The position numbers were made by a program, and so were the translations under genes. A DNA stretch of 64,000 nt from Linanthus parryae (Eukaryota > Streptophyta > Magnoliopsida > Ericales > Polemoniaceae): the NCBI GenBank assembly GCA_023055425.1, contig JALGPY010000008.1:7140501-7204500 (forward strand), in the 5' to 3' direction. Shown here one piece after another: positions 10,442-25,522 of the stretch. The first letter of the stretch is position 1, and every line of letters begins with the position of its first letter. Below the pieces are notes generated by a model. That model ran no database searches. It was not told the DNA's origin and was given only the letters and a program-made list of their open reading frames with translations.

Positions 10442-11199
10442 CAAAGTTGTTGATACCATTCCGTTTCGGTCCCGAACGGTCCGGTTCGTAGGCAAAACGA
10501 CATGGATCAGCGGAGGATTCGTATCGATCCGAATTTCGGTCTGTTCCACCTAGATCCGACGAGATCCAGATATTTCGGCACGATCCGGCCGTTTCCAGAG
10601 TGTTCCGTTCCGGTGCAATATTAATTTTCAAAATTAGAGTGCCGGAGTGGGAGGGTTTCGAACTACAGACCTCCACCACAGTTTGGCGAGAAGTTACGTT
10701 GAGCTAGAAGTTGTTATTGTTAACTTCTTTCATATTAATATATAGTATCATATTCCTGTATTTATTTTTGTAAATTTTTTCCTTTTTTTATTCATAACAT
10801 CATTTATAATGACAATCTATTCTCGTATAAATTGTATAATGTTTAGTGATTTCAATAATTAAATTTCATACTAATTTATTAAGTACAAATAGCTTATTCT
10901 CTTATCAAATAATCATGTTGTTCTATTTTTCTGACCATAATTCAATAACTAGATAAAAAATAATTTGTTTTCATAACATATGTGATGTTATTGATGAGCT
11001 ATTTTCGTAACAAACTAGTCATATTTAGACTTTATGTTCTAATTTAATTAAATTTATAAGTCATTATTATTAAAATACGTATTATGTATATTGTGTATAT
11101 ATAATATAGTAAAAGTGCGGAAAATTCAGAACGGCTCGCCGTCTGAATCCCGGATCATTCCGTTCCCCCGAGTAAAACGGAACGGATTTCGCAACTATG
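10442..11199. mobile_element. Non-autonomous hAT element, exact 8-bp target duplication
   Basis: The ends are CAAAGTTG (left) and the complement of CAACTATG (right). Subterminal CATTCCGTTTCGG and complement blocks continue the inverted symmetry. Flanks are ATATAAAC at 10434-10441 and ATATAAAC at 11200-11207, an exact match. It is 758 bp, has no transposase, and holds a SINE-like insertion on the minus strand. Confidence 0.78.
10605..10715 (-). mobile_element. SINE-like element inside the hAT element
   Basis: On the minus strand a box-A-like CTAGCTCAACGTAAC is followed by a box-B-like TAGTTCGAAACCC about 35 bases later, the layout of tRNA-derived SINEs. No cloverleaf folds, so it is not a tRNA gene. 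Confidence 0.5.
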
Positions 11200-11254
11200 A
11201 TATAAACCGGTAATATGCGTGAATCACACGCGGTGGGAAGAGCGCGTGAGGTGG

Positions 11255-11265
11255 CTATATATTTA
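11255..11265 (+). promoter_or_regulatory. Candidate TATA box of the thiolase gene
   Basis: CTATATATTTA lies about 235 bases before the thiolase ATG, downstream of the hAT insertion at 10442-11199. The implied leader would be about 200 bases. A purine-rich GAGAGAGCG tract runs into the start codon. Confidence 0.45.
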
Positions 11266-11492
11266 GATAAGCTCGATTAATCGGAAGATAATTTTGTGTG
11301 AATTGTTATGACACACCGCCATGTCTTGTTTCTAGATGAGATATTTCATTCATTTCCCAAATCCCAATAAAACTAAACACGCACCCACATCAAAACCATC
11401 TTCTATATACATATTCATCCCTAGCAGAGAGACCTATATCGCTCCATCACGCTAACTATACCAAGAGAGCGTTGAATTGAATAGAGAGAGCG

Positions 11493-16330
<4,838 letters not shown>

Positions 16331-17319
16331 TAATCTTTTTTTTCATTCTCCTGGTATTTGTAATGAATAATTTGGCAAAAGCAAAGCAGTGTAATAACTT
16401 GTAGCAGCATTGATAATGAGGGAAACACAATGCAGAAGTCATAGGGGTTTTAGATGGGTGGTTTGGTACTGGTTCAAGTGTTTGTCTGTTACTTCGACTG
16501 TTCTCTTTTTTTCTTCACAGGAAAACGAATAAAGCTAAGCATATGTTGTTTTATTAGCTTGCGGGTAAGTTTGATATCCGCTCGGGGTGTCTTTCCTCTG
16601 GAATTGACCGTAACTATTGAACTGTTAGCGGATTATCTTGCCTTTGCTACGAGTGTAGCTATTGAGCTGTTTGTGGATATCTTCCTGGTATGATCAACCG
16701 CTTTGATGGTATACAATTCGTCATGGAAGGCAGGTAAGTTCGACAAATTCTTTGAATGTTACCATCAGGATAGGTTTTGCCAAGTGAAGTGCCTGTGCAG
16801 ACTCTTTTCATGAATGAACATATCAAGTTGCGAATGACGGTTGGTTGAGGCTTTGTTGAGTCGGTAAGGCTAGTCTCTTTTGGTGGGTGATGTAAGAACT
16901 CATAAGAGCCAAAACCCTGACCCTGAGATGGGGTAACCTCACTTCCTTCTCCCTAAACTAAACTTTTCTGAACCAAAAAAGAGAAGAGAAACACAGATTA
17001 AACGTCATTTACTCCGCTTCTAGTTGGGAAAATCTTCATGGTGTGCTTCTTTAAAATGCCACTAAGAGCATTTATCGCAATTTTATAATATGAAGAAACT
17101 TTTTTTCTTCTGCGAAAATAACTTCCTTACTGCTGTTTGGGACCGAGTATCCGAACCTCATAACAGAAATCGTGTCACTTTTGATAATCGCACCAATACC
17201 TCCTATCCTATGAACAACATAACACAACCTTAAATGATTTTTTTTTAATAATCGCGCTAGTGAGAATAGCATCAAAGTTTATAAAATCCCCCATTTGATA
17301 TCCTGTCTCCCGAATCAGC
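16331..17319. other. Thiolase 3' region and intergenic sequence
   Basis: The first ~100 bases are the probable 3' UTR; an AATAAT-type signal near 16365 is the only poly(A) candidate seen. The rest has no supported gene. Confidence 0.5.
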
Positions 17320-17735
17320 TATTGGCCCAATTTGAATGGGTTAGAAGAATTCAAGCTGAGTAACCCCAACAACAATGTGGCCGGTCTGAATCCAGTACTT
17401 TTAACAGTAGCGAAGTCATCAAAGGTCCTTAAGCTTCAAAAGTCTTGCTTACCTTACATATGGAATGTAATTATAAATAGTCTGATCATTTTCATCACCA
17501 TTATCAACATCGCTGTTCATCATTTACGAATTTTAGCAGAGAATTCCTCTAATGGAAGCGTTTCAAAGTCATTCCTCTAATGAAAGCGTTTCAAAGGCAT
17601 CTCCCAAAGAAGTCTGTCGCTGTTTTTCGTTTGAGATGCAAACTGCAACCAACCAGTTTGATGATAGTCTCATCATTGGCTCTGGTGGATTTGGTAAGGT
17701 CTATAAAGGTCTCATTGATGATGAGATCACCTCAG
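17320..17735 (+). pseudogene. CrRLK1L (FERONIA-like) receptor kinase relic
   Basis: Two pieces of one receptor-kinase gene are visible. At about 17332-17400 the reading LNGLEEFKLSNPNNNVAGLN matches the end of the malectin-like ectodomain (family form LNGLEIFKLS...NLAGPNP). At about 17600-17715 the reading CRCFSFEMQTATNQFDDS, then GSGGFGKVYKGLIDD, matches the juxtamembrane segment and glycine-rich ATP loop of the kinase. The linker and transmembrane part are missing or scrambled, the frames differ, and homology stops after the glycine loop. No kinase core remains. A 34-bp tandem duplication (ATTCCTCTAATG plus AAGCGTTTCAAAG) sits between the pieces near 17540-17605. Confidence 0.8.
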
Positions 17736-18011
17736 TAGTCAGCTACACAGCTCAACTTAGCATGTATATCAAAATGAATATCATGAAAGTTAAAGAGGAC
17801 AAATTTTCCATATCTGGCCTTGCAAGAAAGCGGTAATGAGAAGAAAAGCTTAAATTCAAATTCCTCTCCACAAGCAGGACGATATTCATCACCACCACCC
17901 CAGCCCTCCTTTTCAGGGAACTTGTTGCCTATTCGCTGTCCTAGACTGTCGTTGATTCGGGGTTGAATTGGGTCGAGAATTTGAAGTTCTAGAAATGACA
18001 TCGGGTCCGAA

Positions 18012-21000
18012 TAGGGGTGCGATTTCGGTTCAACCGAACCGGAACCGAACCGACCGAAGCCGGAACCGGTCGGTTTCGGTTCGGTTCGGCGGTTCCTGGC
18101 CGGATTTCGGTTCGGTTGAACCGGAACCGAAAAAATAATAATGCTAGAACCGAATCCGACCCGGTAACCGGAACCGGGTCCTACTTCGGTTCGGTTTTCG
18201 GTTCGGATCCGGTTCTAGAACCGGTCAGCTTTTTTTTTTTTTTTTTTTTTTGTGTTGATATTTGAATAATGTGTTGTATTAATTAATAAGTGTTAGGTAT
18301 TAATTAATAAGTGTTAGGTATTAATTAAGAATAGTTAGGGTTAGGTTAGGGTTTAGGAATTGTTATTAATTAATACTACTCTTTTTTAATATTAATGTAT
18401 TTAGGGAATGTTTTCAAAAATATTTAAAAAAAAAAAAGCAAAACTTGACAAATAAGTGGAAAAAACAAAGTAAACTTTTATTATTGATTAAAAGTAAAAA
18501 CATCAAATGTTAGAAAAAATTGCATCACTATAGTTTAAGTACATCCCAACTAGGTTGGCACCTACTTAACTAACAATCATTTGCATTTTTTCTAACTTAC
18601 ATACAAACTTATTGAAATTAACAAAAATACCCAATAATAGTCTTCATTTTTCAACCCGTCGTCTTTGGCAATTGGTCTACATCAAGGGGAGTGTCCGGGT
18701 CTATTCCCAATTCTTGGTAAAGCTCGTTGACCATAACGTCCAAAATGTGTAGGTGTTGTGTGCGTTTGTTGGCGTCGCTCCAATCCTTCGAGCATATGAG
18801 TACCTCCAATATCTCCGAGGTTAGGCACGATCTTTTCTCCGACAGAACTCGTTTACCTGCACTAAAACTAGATTCGGAAGGGACTGTAGAAGCGGGAGGG
18901 GTTAGTAAATCACGTGCCATTTTAGAAACAATTGGATAAGTTCTTTCATAATTTTTCCACCAATCAAGTATATCAAAATTTTCTATGTCTCTCTCCGACA
19001 CGTTTATGAAATAATGTTGGTTGAGAAACAACGTTAATTCCGAGACGCAACTAGTCCCGGTGGGTGTGGCTTGTGTACCCTTAAATAAAGAACCAATAGC
19101 GTACTTACTCTTACCCTTGCCCTTACCCTTCGGATCGCTCGATGATTTTTGAGAACCACCACTAACACCAAATTTAGCAAGATATTTATCGTACATAACA
19201 TTAAGTTCTTGTTTAACTTGTTCAATAGTTGGTGATATCACTACGGGTCTAAATGTGGTAGTCATGTTTTCTTGTATTTGGCTTAGCATAAAACCTACGG
19301 AAGCATCCTTTTGTCTTGGGTCCAAAATACTTGACAAACAAAAAATCATAGGGATCGTTTCAAAATATTTGAAAAAATTTATCTTCCGTGTCGTTAATTG
19401 CCTCGTATAAAAATTCATTCTCCCTATATTGTTGAAAAGCCGACGTTAAAAACAATAGTTGTGGAATAACGTTGTTAGTAGTAGGATAATAAACACCCGA
19501 AAGAATAGTAGTGGCGTCATAAAATGGTTCAAGAAACTCTCTTAAGACACTTGCGACGTTCCAATCATTTTGTGTAACGGATCCGGGATTGCCATTTTCA
19601 TTCAAAAATCGTGTGATTGTGTTCTCATAACCTTCAACACTTTTTAACATCAAATAAGTGGAGTTCCATCTAGTCTTACAATCTCCCCCAAACCTTCTTT
19701 TTTTCTTGCCTATTTTAGCACAATAATCCCCAAAAGCATTTTGTCTTTTGTTTGAAGACGCAATAAAGAGAATAGCATCACGAATAGGAGAAATATACTC
19801 TTCTAGTTTTTTCAAACCAACTTGTACAATTAAATTTATAATGTGACATACACAACGAACATGTTCGATTTCTTCGCGATATGGTGTTTGTATCAAAGTT
19901 CGAATATGATCTATCGCACTATCACATGCCGATGCATTGTCAAAAGTAATTGATGTAATTCGTTGATCAATTCCCCACTCTTCAACAATATCGATTATGG
20001 CTTCTCCTATGTTTACACCGTTGTGAGGATATGCAACTTCTTGAAATGCAATAACACGTTTTTGTAAAATCCAATTAGTGTCAATGTAGTGTGCGGTGAC
20101 GCAAATATATCCCTTGTTATTTCTACCCGACCACATATCCGAAGTTAAACCAACTATGAAATTAGAATCAAAAAATGTTTGCATAAGTTCCGCTTTCCTC
20201 TCACTATATGTTCCCACTATATTTTTTCTAATAGTGTGTCTACTAATATGCTTATACGCCGGACAAAAAGCGGTTTGTACTAACGTGTCAAACTCGGGGT
20301 CGTCGGTCATATTTAGGGGTTTTTCGGTTGCCACCATATAATGAGATAATGCATTTATTGCCCTATTTTCATCGTAGACAAAAGGAACAACGTTGCATTG
20401 TGCGTCGAATCCTAGTTGGGTTTGGAGCATCGCGTCGCCTACGGCGGGTGTATCTTTCAAAAGTCCGTGTACATTTTGTAAGTGTTTTCTAAGTGATCCT
20501 AATCCACCGGTTTTATCCAACACAAAACTTTTTTGACAATGTTTGCATTTAGCCCTAAATTTTGGTGTACCGTTGGCGTCTACACCATCGGGTATTTTAT
20601 CCATATGTTCCCAAACGGGGATTTTTTTAGGTTTTTCCGCCTTACGTGTTATTTTATTACCTACATTCGGCTCATTTTCCTCTATACCGTCAAAAGCGTT
20701 AGCGGCACCTTCGCCAAATAAAATGTCCATTTGATCATCAATATCAATTTCTTCGATTATGGGTACGTATTGGTTGTTTTGGTCATCAAAATTTGCACGA
20801 GAAGAAGAAGCCATTTTTTTCTTATGGAAATGTGATTAAAAAAATTAAGTTTTACAACTAAAGCACAAATAATAACACAATCAAATTAAAAACAACAAAA
20901 ATTAAAACTTACAAACTCCAAGAATAATTCTTGGAGGTGAAGCGAAACGTCGAATGTTGAAGATGCGTTGCCGAATATGGAAGATGCGTTGCTCTTGCTT

Positions 21001-21580
21001 GTCGAATTTTGAAGACGAGAGCGTATGACGATTTTTGAGTGATTTTGATTTTTGAGAGTGTGTGTGTGTGGAAATGGAATTGAGGATTGAGGAATATGGA
21101 GATTGAAGAATGAATTTTGGAGAGTGTAGGATGATTTTTGAGTGAAGAATTGTGAGAAGTGTTGAGAGAGTTTGTTGATGAAGTGTGAAAAAAATGGTAG
21201 TGTGGGTTGGGTATTTATAGGTAGAAGGAAGAAGAGGGGAAGTGAAAAAAGAAAAAAAAACAAAAAACAAAAAAAAACAAAAAATCAGAACGGTCATGAA
21301 ACCGTTGCAAACCAACGGCTAGTTCATTCAAAATTCCGACCGTTTGATCGGTTACCGGGTCGGTTTCGGCCCGGTTCCGGTTCCGGTTCTGCCGGTTCCG
21401 GTTCCGGGTCGGTTCCCGGTTAACTAAAAACATAAAACCGAACCGGAACCGAACTACCCACGGATTCGGTTCGGTCCGGGTAGTCGGTTCTCGGTTCGGT
21501 TCCGGTTCCCCTTCTCCCGGTTCCCTTTCTTCTCGGTTCGGGTCGGTTCTCGGGTCAACCGACCCGAATTCGCAGCACTA
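18012..21580 (-). mobile_element. Complete hAT transposon, near-autonomous
   Basis: Exact 8-bp flanking duplications GGTCCGAA lie at 18004-18011 and 21581-21588. Ends are imperfect inverted repeats (left TAGGGGTGCGATTTCGGTTC, right complement TAGTGCTGCGAATTCGGGTC). Both subterminal regions, about 18020-18230 and 21340-21570, are packed with CGGTTCGGTTCCGG-type motifs in both directions, plausible transposase-binding arrays. The 3569-bp element contains one transposase gene on the minus strand. The left subterminal array ends in a T21 run. Confidence 0.92.
18651..20814 (-). pseudogene. hAT transposase, one frameshift
   Basis: The gene starts at the ATG at 20814. Residues 66-116 form a BED zinc finger (VWEHMDKI, then Cys90-x2-Cys93...His111-x4-His116). 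The hAT catalytic core follows, with GLTSDMWSGR (Asp226) and TFDNASACDSA (Asp292). The downstream frame (to 18651) carries ILDPRQK and the C-terminal dimerisation domain, with LDWWKNYERTYPIVSKMARD, PPASTVPSESSFSAG and the R-x-x-L helix. The two frames meet in a run of six A on the plus strand (19372-19377), where one extra base moves the reading to an early stop. No other stop breaks the ~700-codon gene. The cause may be a recent mutation or a sequencing error. If read through, it would be a full-length RICESLEEPER/DAYSLEEPER-like transposase. An AT-rich leader precedes it (20815-21300). Confidence 0.9.
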
Positions 21581-21588
21581 GGTCCGAA

Positions 21589-22029
21589 CCAACCACATTC
21601 ATGGGGGACCTCTTACACTAGCCTTGAGAGAGGCGAGAGATAGAGAAAAATTGATAGAGCTTTATAATGGGGGACCTCTTACACTAGCAGTTTAACAATT
21701 ATCGTGAAATTAACAGTTGCCACACCATAACTGTTAATGCTCGGGTTATAGCCTATTTTAAGCCCTAAAAACACAGTTAGGTAAATGACTCCTTACATCG
21801 ATCCCCCGTAGAACGGAGTACTTATCTTCTCAGGAAAATACCAAAACGTAGCTCAGCAACAGAGGCATCTGTTTCAACCTTTTTTCACAACCAAGTAAAA
21901 CACCAATACTCGAAAAGATAGCAAAACATGGGCAAATGAGACATAGTTTCATCCACTCTCGTCAATTGATTAATGGAGGAGACTAAACCAACTCCCCAAG
22001 GTTGAACAAAAGTACCGCAACATAAAATC
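21589..22029. other. Intergenic sequence with a 22-bp direct repeat
   Basis: ATGGGGGACCTCTTACACTAGC occurs at about 21601 and again near 21668. No coding potential is seen. Confidence 0.6.
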
Positions 22030-22317
22030 TATATTATCTTAAAACTACAGAAGATCAGAGGATGTTTAGGAGTTCATACAGGCCTCTCTACTGCGAGAAG
22101 CAGGAGGAAAGGGAAACAACAAAACCCCATAGCGAGCTTGCCTCTTGAATGTAAATTCCCCTCATTAATACCAGGGGAAGGCGATAAGTTACACAAGCTC
22201 CTCCGACAAAAGCACCTCCTTAAAACTACAAAAGTATGTGCAAACCCGAAAGCCGCAACAATTGAAGAGCAACCCGTCTGTTCCTTTTCTCCACAACATA
22301 ACTCCAGCGCAGATGAC
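22030..22317 (-). other. Candidate 3' UTR exon of the RING gene
   Basis: On the minus strand a strong acceptor (pyrimidine/T-rich, then TGTATGCAG) ends at 22318. A donor-like CAAG/GTAAACT lies in the RING gene 3' UTR near 24746. This suggests a 3' UTR intron of about 2.4 kb. It is inference from splice-site quality only; transcript reads would decide. Confidence 0.35.
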
Positions 22318-22620
22318 CTGCATACAATATTATTATATACATAAAAATTCAGGCAAATGAAATGCATGATCAATGCAGGCGCGGTTAGAATTCACAATTA
22401 CAATCATTGATAATGGTATATGACAGTGGCTGGCTTAGCATGTGAGAGTGAACTGTCTCCATTGGCTGCAAGGAGAGGCTAAGCACCACGAGAGAGGAGC
22501 ACTATAGTTTGGAGTATGATTTTGGGATTCCAATTTACCCAAAATGTCTACCTTATGCGTTAGTGCCCAAGTCATACCATATCAACTGTGGACATCCTGC
22601 CCACCATCCGATATGGGACA

Positions 22621-22726
22621 ACCCACACACACACACACACACACACACATGATATCCGACATGGTGACCTAATTGCTAAGACGAGTGATATGACTCGTCT
22701 TAGCAACTAGGTCACCATGCTAAGAC

Positions 22727-22772
<46 letters not shown>
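22621..22772. repeat. Long hairpin with CA/TG arms
   Basis: A 27-bp stem with one mismatch (22660-22686 and 22693-22719, loop GATATG) lies between a (CA)n tract (about 22624-22648) and a (TG)n tract (about 22728-22770). The tracts are complementary, so the whole can fold into a long cruciform. Confidence 0.85.
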
Positions 22773-22780
<8 letters not shown>

Positions 22781-23494
22781 GCAGTGATTCTTACACTATT
22801 GAAAGAGCTTCGTACAATGACATTTACTCTACATCCCAATTAAAACATGCTCCGTCTCCCTTCCCTCTCGTATCCGCAGCTCTGTTATTCTGTTATCCAT
22901 TTCCACCATCACCGCCAAAGAATCAACCCCTCTGCCAACCTCATCAGCGCTACACATATACAACCATTAACACCAACTGCCCACTCAGGCTTCACTGATT
23001 ATCAATTGAAGTCTTAATCTCTAGTTCCCCAACCTCAAATTCACCTACAACATCCTAAATAAATTGGAGCTACAGACCACTACAAGACCCCATCTCCAAA
23101 ACAGCCTCCCCCTTCACGAAATCCCTCCTGGAGCAAATCAATGATGGTCAACATTGGTTGAGCCATGGATTGACGAAAGATGTTATTTCGGTTTCCTCTA
23201 TATCGGAGATGGAAACCAAAATGAGATTCTCAAGATTCAATCATGTTACGCATTCTGCATAAACTACCTGGGTTTTGTCGGTGTGGTTGATGAGCATGGA
23301 GTGACAAAGAGAGGACTTGTCTGGTTTGGGAGGTGAGGCGGTTGAGAAGAAGTTATAGAGGAAATAAAAGGGGGTTAAGAAAGTAAATAAATTTGGCAGT
23401 ACCAAGGAATCATAAATAAAATGAAATTGTCAGTGTTGTCACTAATCACTACAGAGAGGGTAAATGAGTCATAGTAATGAAATAGTTAGAAGCT

Positions 23495-24640
23495 TTTTTA
23501 ATAGCGACTCTTTTACACTATATATGCACACGTATTTCGCTGCAATGACATATTTGCCCTCGCATAAATATTCTGCATTTTCTAAGCAACCATTTCACCA
23601 CCCTCTGACACAAATCCCAAAATAACCAGTTCCTAGCCTCCCGGAATTGATGTAGAGTCTCTCAAACACTAAACCTAACGTCTAGATCTTCAACCACCGT
23701 CACAGCCTCCAAATTGTTACTTCCACAACCTCACCACCTGACTTGAGCCGGAACCTACAACCATCACCGCTGCCTCCAAATCGTTGGACAAATCATGCAA
23801 AACAACCATCACTGCCACCAAGACCACCACAACTTGAACTTACCAAACCCAGCACCCACAGCCGCCACCAATCGTCCCAGAATCCAAGCGAACAAGCACC
23901 ATTGCCACTAGCCTCTTTCCCACAATGTAAAATAGGGTCAATCCTAAATCGCCGACGCAGAAATCATTTCAAAGATCTAACAGCAGAACAATCGCATATC
24001 TTTAAAATCAGATAAATCAAGTAAAAATATGACTGTCGTCGACAAAGAGCTTGACTCTTCAACTAGAGTGGAGGGAAACTAGGAATATCTTCAATTTTCA
24101 AGACATGATTAACGAATAGTCTGATCTTACCTTCTGTAAATCCTAAAGCAATTTCTTCTCCTTCCTAATTACATAATCAGCTACACCCCACAAAATTAAA
24201 CATTCTCTCCTTCTCTGTCTTTGCATTTGCAGAATTGATCCAAGTTGCCAATACAACGAACTCAATATCATTTGTTAACCTTGATTTGTGCAGTGAAGTA
24301 ACAAATGAACGCGTAATCAAGTTAAGTTAATTTCTCTCGATCTTGGGGAGTCAACTACACAATACAAAAGAACCCAAACTGAACCATTGAAATTTTAAAG
24401 AATCTTGTGCAGTGAAGTAATGAAAGAATTCTAGAGAGAAGGAGATGAGATAGAGAGCTAGTAGGAACAAGGAAGATGAAATGGTAGGATCCGAAGGGGA
24501 TTTGGTTGAAGAGTGAAGGCATAATTCCTATCGGGACTTCAGTTTAAATGAAGTCAGAGAACATCTAGAATCGTTTATGGGAGGTCAAAAATGTCACAAC
24601 AACGAAATAATTGTGTACGCATTAAAAGTTCTTGTGTAAG
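23495..24640. mobile_element. Possible MULE-like element
   Basis: Imperfect long terminal inverted repeats pair about 23510-23575 with the complement of about 24570-24640; the core TATTTCGNTG...TGACATNTTTGNCCTC is shared at roughly 75%. No transposase or clear 9-bp duplication was found. The interior has proline-rich open frames (23743-24015) that look like low-complexity artefacts. Confidence 0.4.
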
Positions 24641-24803
24641 TATGCATATCAATATCTAGAGAAAGAGAGCGAGAGAGTCAGCTTAATCGTATAAAATATC
24701 AATTATACGAATAGCAAGGCAAAGTTTAATAGTTATTAGTTTACCTTGAAACTCCTAGTACCATCTTCCAGCGACTGACATGGCCACCATAAGACCATTC
24801 TAG

Positions 24804-25491
24804 TCATGTAATGGACGACTTGCATACCGGACACGATGTTTTCCTTCTGAGCCATGGATCTATGCACTGCAAAGAAGGGTAGACAAGAGTTTAGATCCAT
24901 CCCTAATTAAAAAATAGGTAGCAAAAAAAGTCTGATACGCACGTCTTTGTGAAACTTATGTAAGCAAGGGAGATGGCGTATGGTTTCTCCAACCGATGGA
25001 GTATCAAGACAAACTGCGCATGTTTCATCAAAGTTGTCCCCCTGCAAGACACACAACGTTGAAGATCAAACAGATTGTGGTTTTCATCGAACATGGAAGC
25101 TGCAGGTCTAGATGTTATATTTCTAGATGTTACATTTACCTGAACTGTTGACTGGGGCAAACTATTAATTTGAGCAGAAGATGCACCACCATGCTGATGA
25201 TTGTTCTCATCAAGGGCCAATAATGTTTCATAATCATTTCTGGAGGAAAGAGGAGTAGAATTAAGAATAATCAAAAGAAATTGTTTGGAATATGATTCTA
25301 CATTGTAAAACAAAAAAAATGGATAAACGTAAGAGCAACAAGAAGAAAAAATTAGTTGGTAGCACCTCAGTTAGCGACACTGCTTGGTATACATAAGGAA
25401 ATTAAGCCCCAGGGTGGTTCAATTGACGACTATGTAGCACTGGTGCGGGAGCGGGTGCGACAAATTCCCAAAAAAAGGGTGCGGTGTGTGT

Positions 25492-25522
<31 letters not shown>

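Noticed and set aside
10605..10715. tRNA gene
   Set aside because: Box A and box B are present but no cloverleaf or anticodon arm folds; it is better explained as a SINE.
21172..21423. Gly/Ser-rich and Lys-rich frames near the hAT right end
   Set aside because: They translate the CCGGTT arrays and A-rich leader of the hAT element.
22621..22772. CRISPR-like repeat or rho-independent terminator
   Set aside because: It is a single hairpin in a plant genome with microsatellite arms; no repeat-spacer pattern exists.
23743..24015. Proline-rich 90-codon frame
   Set aside because: Low complexity, no signal or domain, lies within a possible MULE-like element in the inferred 3' UTR intron of a gene on the other strand.
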